Below, piece after piece: positions 53,172-63,070 of a stretch of DNA of 64,000 nt (position 1 is the stretch's first letter; each line of letters opens with the position of its first letter). The position numbers and the translations under genes are program-made. The notes below the pieces were generated by a model, which searched no databases, had not been told where the DNA came from, and was given only the letters and a program-made list of their open reading frames with translations. Source of the DNA: Pseudomonadota bacterium (GTDB taxonomy: Bacteria > Pseudomonadota > Alphaproteobacteria > UBA828); NCBI GenBank assembly GCA_027624955.1, contig JAQBTG010000004.1:1-64000 (forward strand), read 5' to 3'.

Positions 53172-53885
53172 TCATACGAATACTTTGACGCCAGATTCGC
53201 TAAATTTGCTTTCCGCTAACTCAACAAATCGTTCGGTGATCTCGTCAGGGGTGGCGAGGGTGTTCGGGTCTTCGCCGGGGAAGGCTTCGGCGCGCATGTT
53301 GGTGGCGGAGGCGCCGGGGTCGATGATGTTGGCCTTGAGGTTGGTGCGCTTCAATTCCGCCGCATAGGTGAACACCAGCGCTTCGAGAGCCGCCTTGCTT
53401 GCGGTGTAGGCGCCCCAATAGGCCGGCGGCGTGCCTTCGGTGACGCCTGAGGTCACGAACATCGCGCGGCCGGCGTCGGAGAGCCTCAGCAACGGGTCGA
53501 GGCTGCGGATCAGGCGCCAGTTGGCGGTGAGGTTGAGCGCGATGACATCTTCCCAAACATCGGGCGGATAATGGCCGACGGGGCGCAACCCGCCCAGCAT
53601 CGCGGCATTGCCGACAAGGATATCGAGACGCCCGAACCGCTCATGCAGGGCCGCGCCCAATTGGTCGACCAGGCCGCCTTTGCAGATATCGAGTGGTACC
53701 AGCATGGCTGGTTCGCCGCCGGCGCTACGGACTTCGTCATCCGCTTCTTCGAGACCGCCGGAGGTGCGGGCGACAAGAATGAGCCGCGCACCTTCGGCGG
53801 CGAAACGCCGCGCTACGGCCCGACCGATGCCGCGCGAGGCGCCGGTCACCAGGGCGATACGGCCGTCTAGGCGCTTATCGGTCAT
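53172..53885 (-). CDS. Short-chain dehydrogenase/reductase
   Basis: 237-aa classical SDR. Cofactor motif VTGASRGIGRAVA (about residues 13-25), VGNAAMLG (NAG-like motif), the Ser in FVTSGVTEG and the catalytic pair YTASK. The last residues end abruptly (VKVFV). It directly follows purF with an ATGA overlap, so it is co-translated with it; this adjacency is widespread in Alphaproteobacteria, but its metabolic role is not established. The substrate is unknown. Confidence 0.9.
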   Translation of the reverse strand: MTDKRLDGRIALVTGASRGIGRAVARRFAAEGARLILVARTSGGLEEADDEVRSAGGEPAMLVPLDICKGGLVDQLGAALHERFGRLDILVGNAAMLGGLRPVGHYPPDVWEDVIALNLTANWRLIRSLDPLLRLSDAGRAMFVTSGVTEGTPPAYWGAYTASKAALEALVFTYAAELKRTNLKANIIDPGASATNMRAEAFPGEDPNTLATPDEITERFVELAESKFSESGVKVFV

Positions 53886-55357
53886 GAACTGTTTTCGGTG
53901 AGCAGGGAGAGCTGCGCCGGCAGGCCGCCGCCATCACGGTCGGATAGGGCGATGGGATAATCGCCAGTAAAGCAGGCATCGCAATATTGCGGCGCGTCGG
54001 GGTTGCGGCGGCTTTCGCCCATGGCGCGGTAGAGGCCGTCGATGGTGACAAAAGCGAGGCTGTCGACGCCGATCAGCTTGGCCATCTGGGCGGGGTCATT
54101 GTTGGCGGCGAGAAGTGCGTCGCGCTCCGGCGTATCGACGCCGTAATAGCAGGAATGCATCGTCGGCGGGCTGGCGATGCGCATATGCACTTCGGTGGCG
54201 CCAGCGCTCCTGACCATCTCGACGATCTTGGTCGAGGTGGTGCCGCGCACGATGCTGTCATCGACCAGCACGATGCGTTTGTTTTCAAGCAGGCGATGAT
54301 TGGCGTTGTGCTTGAGTTTGACGCCCAAATGGCGAATTTGGTCGGTCGGCTCGATAAAGGTGCGCCCAACATAATGGTTGCGGATAATGCCGAGCTCGAA
54401 CGGCAGGCCGGCCTCGGCGGCGTAGCCGATCGCTGCGGGAACGCCCGAATCGGGTACCGGCACCACGATCTCCGCGTTGCACGGCGCTTCGCGCGCCAGC
54501 TCGGCGCCGATCGCCTTGCGCGCCTCATAGACGCTGCGGCTCTGTACCAGGCTATCGGGCCGGGCGAAATAAATAAATTCGAACACACAGAAGCGTTCGG
54601 GAACGCTTTGAAAAGGCTTGAAGCTGGTCACCACGCCGTCCTGCACCAAGACCATTTCGCCGGGCTCGATATCGCGTACCAAATCGGCGCCGATAATATC
54701 GAGGGCGACCGTCTCCGAGGTGAGAACATAGGCGTCTTCCAAGCGGCCAAGGACCAGCGGACGGACGCCATGCGGATCGCGCACGCCGATCATGGCATTC
54801 TCGGTCAACGCCACCAATGAATATGCGCCTTCCACCTGGCGCAACGCATCAACCAGGCGGTCGGTAACAGCGTCCTCCTTGCTCAGCGCAATCAGGTGGA
54901 TGATGACTTCCGTATCGGAGGTCGAGCGGAAGATACTGCCGTGCTGCACGAGTTCGGTATGGAGCGCCACCGCATTGGTCAAATTGCCATTATGGGCAAT
55001 GCTCAGGCCGCCGAACGCGAGATCAGCGAAGAGCGGCTGGATGTTGCGAAATTCCGGCCGCCCGGTGGTCGAATAGCGGTTATGGCCGATCGCTGCAGGG
55101 CCTTTCAATTCGGCAATCACCTCGGCCTTGCCGAAGTTATCGCCAACCCGGCCGAGGCCGTAATGCGAATAGAATTGTTCGCCGGTGGTGCTGACGATGC
55201 CCGCCGATTCCTGACCGCGATGCTGTAGCGCGTGGAGGCCGAGTGCGGTATGTGCCGCCGCGTCGGGATGGCCGATGATGCCGAAGACACCGCATTCTTC
55301 GTGCAGTTTGTCGTCATCGAAGGGACTCGTATGAAGAGACATGCTCGTTTGCGTCAT
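53882..55357 (-). CDS. purF: Amidophosphoribosyltransferase
   Basis: First enzyme of de novo purine synthesis, forming phosphoribosylamine from PRPP and glutamine. A short propeptide precedes the N-terminal nucleophile Cys22 (LHEECGVFGI), which becomes residue 1 after cleavage. The glutaminase domain extends to about 250; the PRPP-binding loop RIVLVDDSIVRGTTS is near residue 370. 491 aa. C-terminal cysteines in YCDACFTGDYP may hold an iron-sulfur cluster, as in Bacillus-type enzymes. It lies 11 bases after cvpA and overlaps the SDR gene. Confidence 0.96.
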   Translation of the reverse strand: MTQTSMSLHTSPFDDDKLHEECGVFGIIGHPDAAAHTALGLHALQHRGQESAGIVSTTGEQFYSHYGLGRVGDNFGKAEVIAELKGPAAIGHNRYSTTGRPEFRNIQPLFADLAFGGLSIAHNGNLTNAVALHTELVQHGSIFRSTSDTEVIIHLIALSKEDAVTDRLVDALRQVEGAYSLVALTENAMIGVRDPHGVRPLVLGRLEDAYVLTSETVALDIIGADLVRDIEPGEMVLVQDGVVTSFKPFQSVPERFCVFEFIYFARPDSLVQSRSVYEARKAIGAELAREAPCNAEIVVPVPDSGVPAAIGYAAEAGLPFELGIIRNHYVGRTFIEPTDQIRHLGVKLKHNANHRLLENKRIVLVDDSIVRGTTSTKIVEMVRSAGATEVHMRIASPPTMHSCYYGVDTPERDALLAANNDPAQMAKLIGVDSLAFVTIDGLYRAMGESRRNPDAPQYCDACFTGDYPIALSDRDGGGLPAQLSLLTENSS

Positions 55358-55368
55358 GATATGCGCCG

Positions 55369-56073
55369 CTACTCCTCGACCGAATTGGAGAGACCGTCCA
55401 ACTGCTTGCGCTGGGTTTCGTCATAGCCGTCGCGCGCTTGACCTTCGTCACCATCTTTGGGTGTCGGCTCCGAGAGCGCGCGCAGGCTTCTTTCTGCGTC
55501 CTGCAATTTCTTTAGGTTTTGCTTCGTGTCCGCCGCCGATTTTTCCGCCTGGCTGCGCAATTCCTCCGGGGCAATTTCGCGGATGATCTGCGCTCCCATT
55601 TGGATATAGGGCATGGACTTCGCTTCTTCCACCCAGGGCGGCCTGTCCTCAGGGGCCTTCACCGCCCATACAAACAGCATATAGGCCAGACAGACAAGAA
55701 CGGCGCCACGTAGAAGGCCAAATATGAAGCCGATGGAACGGTCGAGCGCGCCCATGCGACTGCGCTGCACATAGCCCGAGATGATCTGATTCACAATGGT
55801 AAAAAGGATCAGTGCAATGAGGAACAGCACCAGGGCAGTGCCGGCGTCGGCCAGAGTCTCGCCGAGATCGAGATCCGGCCAATTGTCTGCCACCCATTGA
55901 CGCGGATAGGGCCGCACATGGGCGAAAGTGAAAACCGCCACCAAGGCGGCGCCGACCCATGCGCTGACGCCCAATATCTCACGCACGGCGCCGCGTGAGA
56001 ACGCCAGCAGGGCGGAAATCAGCATCACCAGAGCGACCAGAATATCGACCGGGTTAACGGGGAACCCTTCCAT
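55369..56073 (-). CDS. cvpA: CvpA family membrane protein
   Basis: 234-aa inner-membrane protein with four hydrophobic helices in the first 165 residues (about 8-28, 33-50, 66-92 and 103-125). PVDILVALVMLISALLAFSRG is the family's N-terminus. CvpA is needed for colicin V production in E. coli and is linked to envelope stress in several bacteria. The last 70 residues are charged and coiled-coil-like. It lies 5 bases after radA and 11 bases before purF; the cvpA-purF adjacency is ancient and conserved. Confidence 0.92.
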   Translation of the reverse strand: MEGFPVNPVDILVALVMLISALLAFSRGAVREILGVSAWVGAALVAVFTFAHVRPYPRQWVADNWPDLDLGETLADAGTALVLFLIALILFTIVNQIISGYVQRSRMGALDRSIGFIFGLLRGAVLVCLAYMLFVWAVKAPEDRPPWVEEAKSMPYIQMGAQIIREIAPEELRSQAEKSAADTKQNLKKLQDAERSLRALSEPTPKDGDEGQARDGYDETQRKQLDGLSNSVEE

Positions 56074-56078
56074 CGCGT

Positions 56079-57494
56079 TCAGGCCCCTCTCTCACCGGCC
56101 GCGAGCACCGGCAACAAGAGATCGAGTACCTCGCCTACCCGGTTGATTTCCTGGCGCGAGATATCGGAGACGCCGGCCTCGGCCATATCCTTGCCGCCGC
56201 CCGAAGCCTTGGACGCGGGCCGCGGTACGATGGCGTGGGTGAAGCCAAGTTTGGCGGATTCCTTGAGGCGCGCCGCCGCCTGCGCCACCGGGCGGACTTC
56301 GCCCGACAGGCCGATTTCGCCGAATACCACGGTGCCCTCGCGGACCGGTCGGTCCGCATATGACGACACAATTGCCGCCGCCACGGCCAGATCTGCAGCC
56401 GGCTCGGCGATGCGTAGCCCGCCGGCAACATTAAGAAAAACATCGCTGCTGCCGAGCGAGAGACCGGCCCGCGCTTCCAACACGGCGAGCACCATGGCGA
56501 GACGGCCGGAATCCCAGCCAACCACGGTGCGGCGCGGCGAGCCGGGTGGTCCGGGCGCGACCAGCGCTTGAATTTCCACCAGAACCGGGCGCGTGCCTTC
56601 GATACCGGCGAACACGGCGGCGCCGGAAACCGGTCCGCGTTCCGGATTGAGAAACAACGACGAAGGGTTCGGCACCTGAGTCAGACCGGCGCCGGTCATT
56701 TCGAAAACGCCGATCTCGTCGGTCGGGCCGAAGCGGTTTTTGACGGCGCGGACAATGCGGAATTGATGGCCGCGCTCGCCCTCAAAATAAAGCACTGCAT
56801 CGACCATATGTTCGAGCACCCGCGGACCGGCGATCTGGCCGTCTTTGGTGACATGGCCGACGACCAGCAGCACCGAGCCTGAGCGCTTGGCGTGGCGAAT
56901 CAATTCCTGAGCCGCGCCGCGCACCTGCGAGACAGTGCCGGGCGCCGAATCGAGCGTATCGAGATACATGGTTTGGATCGAATCGACCGCGATGACATCG
57001 GGCGGCGCCGCGCTCTCAAGGCTGGTCAGGATATCGCGCACACTGGTCGCCGCGGCCAATTGCACCGGCGCATCGCTGAGGCCGAGACGGGCCGCGCGCA
57101 GGCGAATCTGCTCGATCCCTTCTTCGCCGGAAATATAGGCGCAGCGCAGGCCGTTTGCTGCCAGCGCACCAGCGGCTTGCAGGAGAAGGGTGGATTTGCC
57201 AATTCCTGGATCGCCAGCCAGGAGAACACTCGAGCCGGCCACCAGGCCGCCGCCCACCACCCGGTCAAGTTCCGCTATGCCGCTGGCGTGACGCGCCACC
57301 TCGCCATGTTCGCCGGCCAGATTAACGAAAGCGATCTCGCGCCCTCTGCCTTTGCCCAAGCCCTTGGGCGCCGCCTCGCGTGGGATTTCCTCGGCAATGC
57401 TATTCCAGGCGCCGCATGCATCGCACTTACCCGCCCAGCGCGGCCGGCTCGCGCCACAGGATTGACAAACAAATCTTGGATCAGTGCGCGCCAA
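56079..57494 (-). CDS. radA: DNA repair protein RadA (Sms)
   Basis: 471-aa RecA-like branch-migration protein in recombination. Zinc finger CQSCGASRPRWAGKCDACG (about residues 9-27), Walker A GDPGIGKSTLL near 100, the RadA-specific KNRFG in AVKNRFGPTDEIG near 255, and a C-terminal Lon-like domain. I chose a TTG start at 57494 with AGGTGGAG about five bases upstream, because the protein then begins LARTDPRFVCQSCG as in homologues. The frame is open 53 codons further, but that part has no family similarity and overlaps an ATPase relic. Confidence 0.93.
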   Translation of the reverse strand: MARTDPRFVCQSCGASRPRWAGKCDACGAWNSIAEEIPREAAPKGLGKGRGREIAFVNLAGEHGEVARHASGIAELDRVVGGGLVAGSSVLLAGDPGIGKSTLLLQAAGALAANGLRCAYISGEEGIEQIRLRAARLGLSDAPVQLAAATSVRDILTSLESAAPPDVIAVDSIQTMYLDTLDSAPGTVSQVRGAAQELIRHAKRSGSVLLVVGHVTKDGQIAGPRVLEHMVDAVLYFEGERGHQFRIVRAVKNRFGPTDEIGVFEMTGAGLTQVPNPSSLFLNPERGPVSGAAVFAGIEGTRPVLVEIQALVAPGPPGSPRRTVVGWDSGRLAMVLAVLEARAGLSLGSSDVFLNVAGGLRIAEPAADLAVAAAIVSSYADRPVREGTVVFGEIGLSGEVRPVAQAAARLKESAKLGFTHAIVPRPASKASGGGKDMAEAGVSDISRQEINRVGEVLDLLLPVLAAGERGA

Positions 57495-57552
57495 CGAATC
57501 TCCACCTAAAGCAATTGTTGCGCGTAGGCCGACCGGAGAGGCCTCGCGATTG

Positions 57553-57770
57553 TCACAAGCGGCGAGCTTGCATCTGTCTGGGGCGTTCGGCGCGGGAGGC
57601 GATAAATTGCCCGACATGCGCATCGACGCTTTGGTCAATCTTGTCCACCGCACCGCTCCAGATCATCTTGCAGTCGAATATCACGCCGATTCGATTCCCA
57701 ATTTTACGCGCACTCGCTATGTCGTGGGTAATGGAAATCATTGTCGCGCCCGTCAGGACTGCCTGCCTGG
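57553..57770 (-). pseudogene. 3' stump of an MlaF-type ABC ATPase
   Basis: On the minus strand about 70 codons read like the end of a lipid-transport ABC ATPase: TGATMISITHD with the H-loop His, ASARKIGNRIGVIFD, KMIWSGAVDKIDQS, and a final VGQFIASRAERPRQM. Walker A, signature and Walker B regions are absent; what lies upstream is the 3' end of the exporter gene. One normally conserved Gly is Cys (FDCKMIW). There is no start codon in the homologous part. It is best read as a deletion remnant left when the exporter gene took the place of an mla-type transporter. Confidence 0.75.
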
Positions 57771-57806
57771 CCTTGGGGACATTTGCCGCCTCGAACTCTG
57801 AGTTCG

Positions 57807-60296
57807 TCAGCCGAATGGTTTCCACAGTAAAATCAACTTTGGCAGCAGCGTGAGTGCCGCCAAAAGAGCAATAAACATTGCCGCCGCGACTAATACACCA
57901 AAATAAATAGTGGGGGTGAAGTTGGAAAATACCAGGATGGAGAAGCCAATGATAATGGTCATGGTCGTGTAAAACATCGCTTTGCCGATGCTGGAATGGC
58001 AAAAGCGCATGGTCTCCACATAATCGTTCGTCCGCGCGTATTCTTCCCTGAAGCGGTAGATGTAGTGAATACCATCGTCCACCGCGATACCGATGGTGAT
58101 GGCGGCGATCGTGATGGTCATCATGTCCATGGGAATTTTTGCCAATCCCATGACACCCAAAACCACTCCGGCACTGAGCAGGTTTGGCAGAATACCTATA
58201 ATCGCTAAGGGGATCGACCGGAACAACACGAGGAACATGATCGCGATTCCCAGCATTACGACACCTATGGTTTTAATTTGCGATGAGAATAAGCTCTGCA
58301 ACATATTGTTGTAGAGCACCAGGAGCCCGCTCACGGTCACGTCCTGCTCCTCAAAATTGAGCTTCTCCACCAAATCGCTGCGCACAGTCTCCAGCAGCTC
58401 CCTGCGGCGTAAATCCGGTTTCGAATCCAACACCCGCGCGAACAGCCGCGCCTCGTTGTTGTCGATCGACACAAAGGGGTCGATCATGTCTTTTTTTACT
58501 TCGGCGGGAATTTTGGTATAGAGGAGTGCCAGCAGCATTGCATCTAGGTCCTGCTCGATGACGTCTTCGGCAACCCGTACTGCCGACGCGAGCGAGAGCA
58601 CCTTGCCGATTTCGGGCAGTCCATCGAGGTAGTCATGTACTTCTTTGATGCGCGTGATTTTGTCGGGGGTAAACCAATACTCCGGCGAGCTGGCGAGTGC
58701 TTCCTCAAACTCGCGCTCTAATTGTATTTCGTGCTCGGTCATCCCTGCAAGCTCTTCGGGACTCAGGGCGTCGTCGGTATCGTCCCCCAGGTTTATCAGA
58801 ATTTCTAACGGCGTCGTACCACCGAGCTTGTCATCGATGAGCTTGAGACCTTGATAAATTTCCGTGTCGTCGCTGAAGTAGTTGATGAAACTGTTCTCGA
58901 CTCGCAGTTGGCTGATTCCGGCGACACTCACGGCGGTCACTATTACCGCTGCCAGCATGATCTTGTTGCCTTGAGTCTCGGTCAGACGGGCGAGATATGC
59001 AGGTAAGAGAAATCGGTCACTCTCGATGGCGGGCTTAGATTCGGTTTTCCCCATCACCATCAACAATGTCGGAAATAGGAGAAACGAGGTGACAAATGTC
59101 ACTGCCAAACCGGCACTCATCATCCACCCGAAATCGATCACCGGCTTGATTTCACTCACGACCAGGGAGCCAAATCCGATGATGGTCGTGAGCGCAGTGT
59201 ACAGGCAGGGTTTCACCATTTTATGGATAGTGGTTCTGACCAACACCAACTGATCGTCATCGGGATAATCTCGATGGAGCTGGCGGTAACGCACGATCAA
59301 ATGAATGTTCATCGAGATCGTAATGATCAGCATGAGGGCGAGAAAATTGGATGAGATAACGGTGACGTTCCAACTGCTCAATCCGAGAACGCCGACCATG
59401 ACGAGGCCAGCGTAAAAGCAGCTGAGCAACGGCAGCACGATCCAACGCAATTTACGGAAGATAATGGCGAGAACAATGATGAGAAACGCCAGCACGCCAC
59501 CACCGAAGACAATTAGGTCGTTGCGCACAAACGTCACCATGTCGTCGGCAATCATCGGTACCCCGCCGAGATACAGTTCGCCTTGCTCCCGGTAGTTCGC
59601 GGTGATGTCTCTGATCTGTGTAATATCTAAGTGGCGCTGCGCATTTAATGCTTCGCGAGCCTGAAGATATTCGCTTTCGATGCGTTTTAGGGTCTGTGTC
59701 TCCTCGGCAGAGAGACCAGAAGATTGTTTTTTGGCGCGCAGCTCACTTCGTGACTGCCGCAAGCTATTGTACTGCTGGTCTTCAACCAATCCCAACAGCA
59801 ACGCGGTTGTTCGACCATCCAAACTGATGATGAGCTCGCGGTAAATAGGACTGGTGAGCAGCTCATCTTTGGCCCGACTCCGGTCGATACCGGGTTTTTC
59901 CAGGCTTGGTACGTCGTTGATCATTTCTGTGAACGGTTTGTCCGAGCTTTTCAACAGCGGGGCGTCCAGTATCGTGAACACCGTGTCCACACCGGCGACT
60001 TTCCTGAGGTCTTCGCGAAGTTGCTTCAAGGACTCTAACGCTTGGTCCGAAAAGAGGTCGTTGTCGGGGGTGTATGTCACGATGAGCAAGTCGTTACTCG
60101 GATATCGCTTCTGGATCTCGCGGAATATCTTGAGGTCCACATCGTCTTCCAGCAACAAAGAGTCGGCCGATGCATCCAACGCGAAATCTTTAGTGTAATA
60201 GCCGAAGAAAACCAGAATTGAGAGCAGCGCGACCAGAACTAACTTAGGATTTCGGAGCACCAAAACTTCATAGGCGTGCGCGATCCCGGACGTCAT
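57807..60296 (-). CDS. RND/MMPL-superfamily exporter
   Basis: 829-aa integral membrane transporter with two repeated halves, each with a large periplasmic loop and a bundle of helices. First helix at about residues 17-34, bundle at about 260-430, second half from about 450, and the last bundle at about 670-825. The signature AVDDGIHYIYRFREE near 760 and the matching HLIVRYRQLHRDYP near 335 are those of the predicted RND exporters (COG1033; MMPL/HpnN relatives), which export lipids or hopanoids. The base composition is visibly lower in G+C than the flanking genes. The start overlaps the alr stop by ATGA. The substrate is unknown. Confidence 0.88.
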   Translation of the reverse strand: MTSGIAHAYEVLVLRNPKLVLVALLSILVFFGYYTKDFALDASADSLLLEDDVDLKIFREIQKRYPSNDLLIVTYTPDNDLFSDQALESLKQLREDLRKVAGVDTVFTILDAPLLKSSDKPFTEMINDVPSLEKPGIDRSRAKDELLTSPIYRELIISLDGRTTALLLGLVEDQQYNSLRQSRSELRAKKQSSGLSAEETQTLKRIESEYLQAREALNAQRHLDITQIRDITANYREQGELYLGGVPMIADDMVTFVRNDLIVFGGGVLAFLIIVLAIIFRKLRWIVLPLLSCFYAGLVMVGVLGLSSWNVTVISSNFLALMLIITISMNIHLIVRYRQLHRDYPDDDQLVLVRTTIHKMVKPCLYTALTTIIGFGSLVVSEIKPVIDFGWMMSAGLAVTFVTSFLLFPTLLMVMGKTESKPAIESDRFLLPAYLARLTETQGNKIMLAAVIVTAVSVAGISQLRVENSFINYFSDDTEIYQGLKLIDDKLGGTTPLEILINLGDDTDDALSPEELAGMTEHEIQLEREFEEALASSPEYWFTPDKITRIKEVHDYLDGLPEIGKVLSLASAVRVAEDVIEQDLDAMLLALLYTKIPAEVKKDMIDPFVSIDNNEARLFARVLDSKPDLRRRELLETVRSDLVEKLNFEEQDVTVSGLLVLYNNMLQSLFSSQIKTIGVVMLGIAIMFLVLFRSIPLAIIGILPNLLSAGVVLGVMGLAKIPMDMMTITIAAITIGIAVDDGIHYIYRFREEYARTNDYVETMRFCHSSIGKAMFYTTMTIIIGFSILVFSNFTPTIYFGVLVAAAMFIALLAALTLLPKLILLWKPFG

Positions 60297-61444
60297 GCCG
60301 TTCCCTCACGTGCGATGCCGTTTTCGATATAGCGGCGCCGATAGCGTCGCCCCAGAGAGGTCAAAACCTCGTACCCGATGGTGCCGGCTTCGGCGGCAAA
60401 TGCATCGATGGAATGGGGACCGCCGATCAAATTGACAAGCGCTCCGGGTTGGGCGTGTTCGCGCGGTATGTCGGTGACGTCGAGCGTAATCATATCCATC
60501 GACACCCGCCCGACGATCGGCACCCGGGCGCCTCTCACATAGGCACAAGCCCGATTTGTGGCTTGGTTGCTGGCGCTACGCAAATATCCGTCAGCGTAGC
60601 CGACGGGCACGGTCGCAATTCGACTTGGCCGCGTCACGACGTGCGCGGCACCATAGCCAACGCTCCGAGGGCTGTCAACGCGACGTACCTGCAGGATTTT
60701 CCCTTCTAAACGAACGACTTCCGACATTGGATTGGCTTTTCCAGGCGTTGGATTTAGACCGTACAGCGCCGCCCCGGGGCGCACCAAATCGAACTGAAAC
60801 CGAGGGCCGAGAAAGATCGCGGAAGAGTTGGCCAAGCTCGATTCGGCGGCTGCCGCGACAGGGTTGAGCGCGGCCAAAGCCGTTTTGAACTCGCTCAATT
60901 GCGCCTCGTTCATCGCGGTTTCAGGCTGCTCGGCACAAGCCAAATGGCTCATCACCAAAGCGATATCTAGCCCGGCCAAACGCTCTGGCTCCGCCACCAG
61001 GCAGGCCACTTCCTCGGGTGGCAGGCCGAGGCGCGACATGCCGCTATCGATGTGCAGCACCGCTTTCTGCGTGCCGCCCTGATGTATATGAGCGCGCCAG
61101 AGTTCGATCTGGCCGAGATCGTTGAGAACCGGGGTGAGCGCGTGGCGCGAATACTCGGCGGCTTCGCCGGGCAGCGGGCCGAAAAAGGCATAAATTCGGC
61201 AGTCCGCCTGGACAGCGCGCAAGGCGATGGCTTCATCGAGCGACGCGGTGAAAAAATCTCGGCAACCGGCGCCATGGAGAGCCGGCGCCACGGCCGCCAT
61301 CCCCAGTCCATAGGCATCCGCCTTGACCACCGCGCCGGCCCGTGCGCCCGCTTCGAGGCGCGCTGCCAGGGCGCGCCAGTTGGCCGCGATGGCGTCGAGG
61401 TCGATGCTAAGCTGGGCGCCCGCAAAGGCGTTCGACGGTATCAA
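60293..61444 (-). CDS. alr: Alanine racemase
   Basis: PLP enzyme making D-alanine for peptidoglycan. 383 aa. The PLP lysine is in AVVKADAYGLGM (residue about 41), the second catalytic Tyr is in SVGYGAAHV-like segment near 270, and RVSMDMITLDVTD is the C-terminal signature. The N-terminus is LSIDLDAIAANWRAL. The start is TTG at 61444, six bases after the dnaB stop. The stop overlaps the exporter gene. dnaB-alr is a conserved pair in Alphaproteobacteria. Confidence 0.95.
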   Translation of the reverse strand: MIPSNAFAGAQLSIDLDAIAANWRALAARLEAGARAGAVVKADAYGLGMAAVAPALHGAGCRDFFTASLDEAIALRAVQADCRIYAFFGPLPGEAAEYSRHALTPVLNDLGQIELWRAHIHQGGTQKAVLHIDSGMSRLGLPPEEVACLVAEPERLAGLDIALVMSHLACAEQPETAMNEAQLSEFKTALAALNPVAAAAESSLANSSAIFLGPRFQFDLVRPGAALYGLNPTPGKANPMSEVVRLEGKILQVRRVDSPRSVGYGAAHVVTRPSRIATVPVGYADGYLRSASNQATNRACAYVRGARVPIVGRVSMDMITLDVTDIPREHAQPGALVNLIGGPHSIDAFAAEAGTIGYEVLTSLGRRYRRRYIENGIAREGTA

Positions 61445-61450
61445 GCGCGC

Positions 61451-62959
61451 TCAGAATGGCGCGTCGTCGGCTATCTGACTATGCGCGCGGTCGTAATCCC
61501 CGAAGCGGGTGAGATACTCGTTGAAGTACATATCGACTTTGCCGATCGGGCCGTGACGCTGCTTGGCGACGATCACTTCCGCCAGATTATGCACGCGTTC
61601 CATGCGCTCCATCCATTCGGCATGTTCAGCAGTGCCGTCTTCGGGCTGCTTGCGGGCGAGGTAATATTGTTCACGGTAGATAAACATCACGACGTCCGCG
61701 TCTTGTTCGATCGATCCCGATTCGCGGAGGTCAGAAAGTTGCGGCCGCTTGTCGTCGCGCTGCTCCACTGCCCGCGATAATTGCGAAAGCGCCATCACCG
61801 GTAAATTCAGCTCCTTGGCCAAGGCCTTCAGCCCCTGCGTGATTTCGGAGACCTCCTGCACCCGGTTGTTGAGGCGCATACTGCTGGACGGGCGCAGGAG
61901 CTGGAGATAATCGACGATCACTAGGGAAAGACCGTGCTGGCGTTTGAGGCGGCGCGCGCGGGCGCGCAGGCCGGCGACGGAGAGCGCCGGCGTATCGTCG
62001 ATATACAATGGCAGGCTTTCGATTTCCTGGCTGGCGCGTACGACTCTGCTGAATTCGGCGTCGCTCAATTCGCCGCGACGCAGTTTTTCCGAGGAAATTT
62101 CCGAGCGTTCGGCCAAAAGCCGTGTCGCCAACTGCTCAGATGACATTTCCAGCGAGAACAAGCCGACCTTTGCGCCGTGCTCGGCCACGACATTGCCCTG
62201 ATCATCCTTTTCCTGCTTGTAGGCGAGCGCCGCATTGAAGGCGATATTGGTGGCCAGGGCGGATTTCCCCATGCCCGGACGGCCTGCGAGAATGATCAGA
62301 TCTGAAGGATGCAGGCCGCCCAGCAGCTTATCCATATCTATAAATCCGGTAGAGGTACCGGACAGCTGGCCGTCGCGCTTGCAGGCCTGGGTGATCATGT
62401 CGAGAGCGACGCGGAGCGGCACATCGAGGGAACGGAATCCGCCTTCGGCGCCACCTTCCTCGGCCAATTTGAACAGTTTATGTTCGGAATTCTCGATCTG
62501 GGCGACGGCGCTTTCATCGAGCGAGGCGTCATAGGCCTCATTGACCATGTCTTCGCCGATGCTGATCAATTCACGCCGCATCGCCAAGTCATATATGGCG
62601 CGGCCATAATGCTCGGCATTGATGATCGTCACCGCAGAGCCGGCCAGCCGGGCGAGATATTGTGCGCCGCCGACGTCGGACAGTGAATCGTCATTGTCAA
62701 AATAATGCTTGAGGGTCACCGGGCTGGCGATTTGTCCGCGTTCAATCATTTTGAGAATGGCCTCGAATATGCGGCCATGCACGGGCAGATAGAAATGTGG
62801 CGGTTCGAGGAAGGTCGCGACTTGATTGAGCGCTTCGTTATTGATCAGGATTGCGCCTAAGAGCGCTTGCTCTGCTTCAAGATTGTGCGGCAGGGTGCGA
62901 TAGCTCGGAAGCTGCCCGTCAACTTCCTGAATGCTGTTTATCGCGCTGCTTGGTCCCAT
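61451..62959 (-). CDS. dnaB: Replicative DNA helicase
   Basis: 502-aa hexameric helicase that unwinds DNA at the replication fork. N-terminal domain with PHNLEAEQALLGAILINN (about residues 24-41); RecA-like C-terminal half with Walker A AGRPGMGKSALA (near 220), Walker B LVIVDYLQLL, and DLRESGSIEQDADVVMF. AAGGG precedes the ATG. No intein or insertion is visible. It begins the minus-strand block with alr; the next gene upstream is cfa, 111 bases away. Confidence 0.96.
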   Translation of the reverse strand: MGPSSAINSIQEVDGQLPSYRTLPHNLEAEQALLGAILINNEALNQVATFLEPPHFYLPVHGRIFEAILKMIERGQIASPVTLKHYFDNDDSLSDVGGAQYLARLAGSAVTIINAEHYGRAIYDLAMRRELISIGEDMVNEAYDASLDESAVAQIENSEHKLFKLAEEGGAEGGFRSLDVPLRVALDMITQACKRDGQLSGTSTGFIDMDKLLGGLHPSDLIILAGRPGMGKSALATNIAFNAALAYKQEKDDQGNVVAEHGAKVGLFSLEMSSEQLATRLLAERSEISSEKLRRGELSDAEFSRVVRASQEIESLPLYIDDTPALSVAGLRARARRLKRQHGLSLVIVDYLQLLRPSSSMRLNNRVQEVSEITQGLKALAKELNLPVMALSQLSRAVEQRDDKRPQLSDLRESGSIEQDADVVMFIYREQYYLARKQPEDGTAEHAEWMERMERVHNLAEVIVAKQRHGPIGKVDMYFNEYLTRFGDYDRAHSQIADDAPF

Positions 62960-63070
62960 GAACCCTTATACATCATAGCAAGACGGCTTCGATACCACGG
63001 CGCCCTCTCGCGGGCAAAAATTACCTGTAAAAGTTTGCGGTAATTATGGGGATAACTTGCGGCGCGGCAC

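Noticed and set aside
56079-57653. Longer RadA starting at 57653
   Set aside because: The extra 53 residues have no RadA similarity and run through the ATPase relic; the TTG at 57494 has a good ribosome-binding site.
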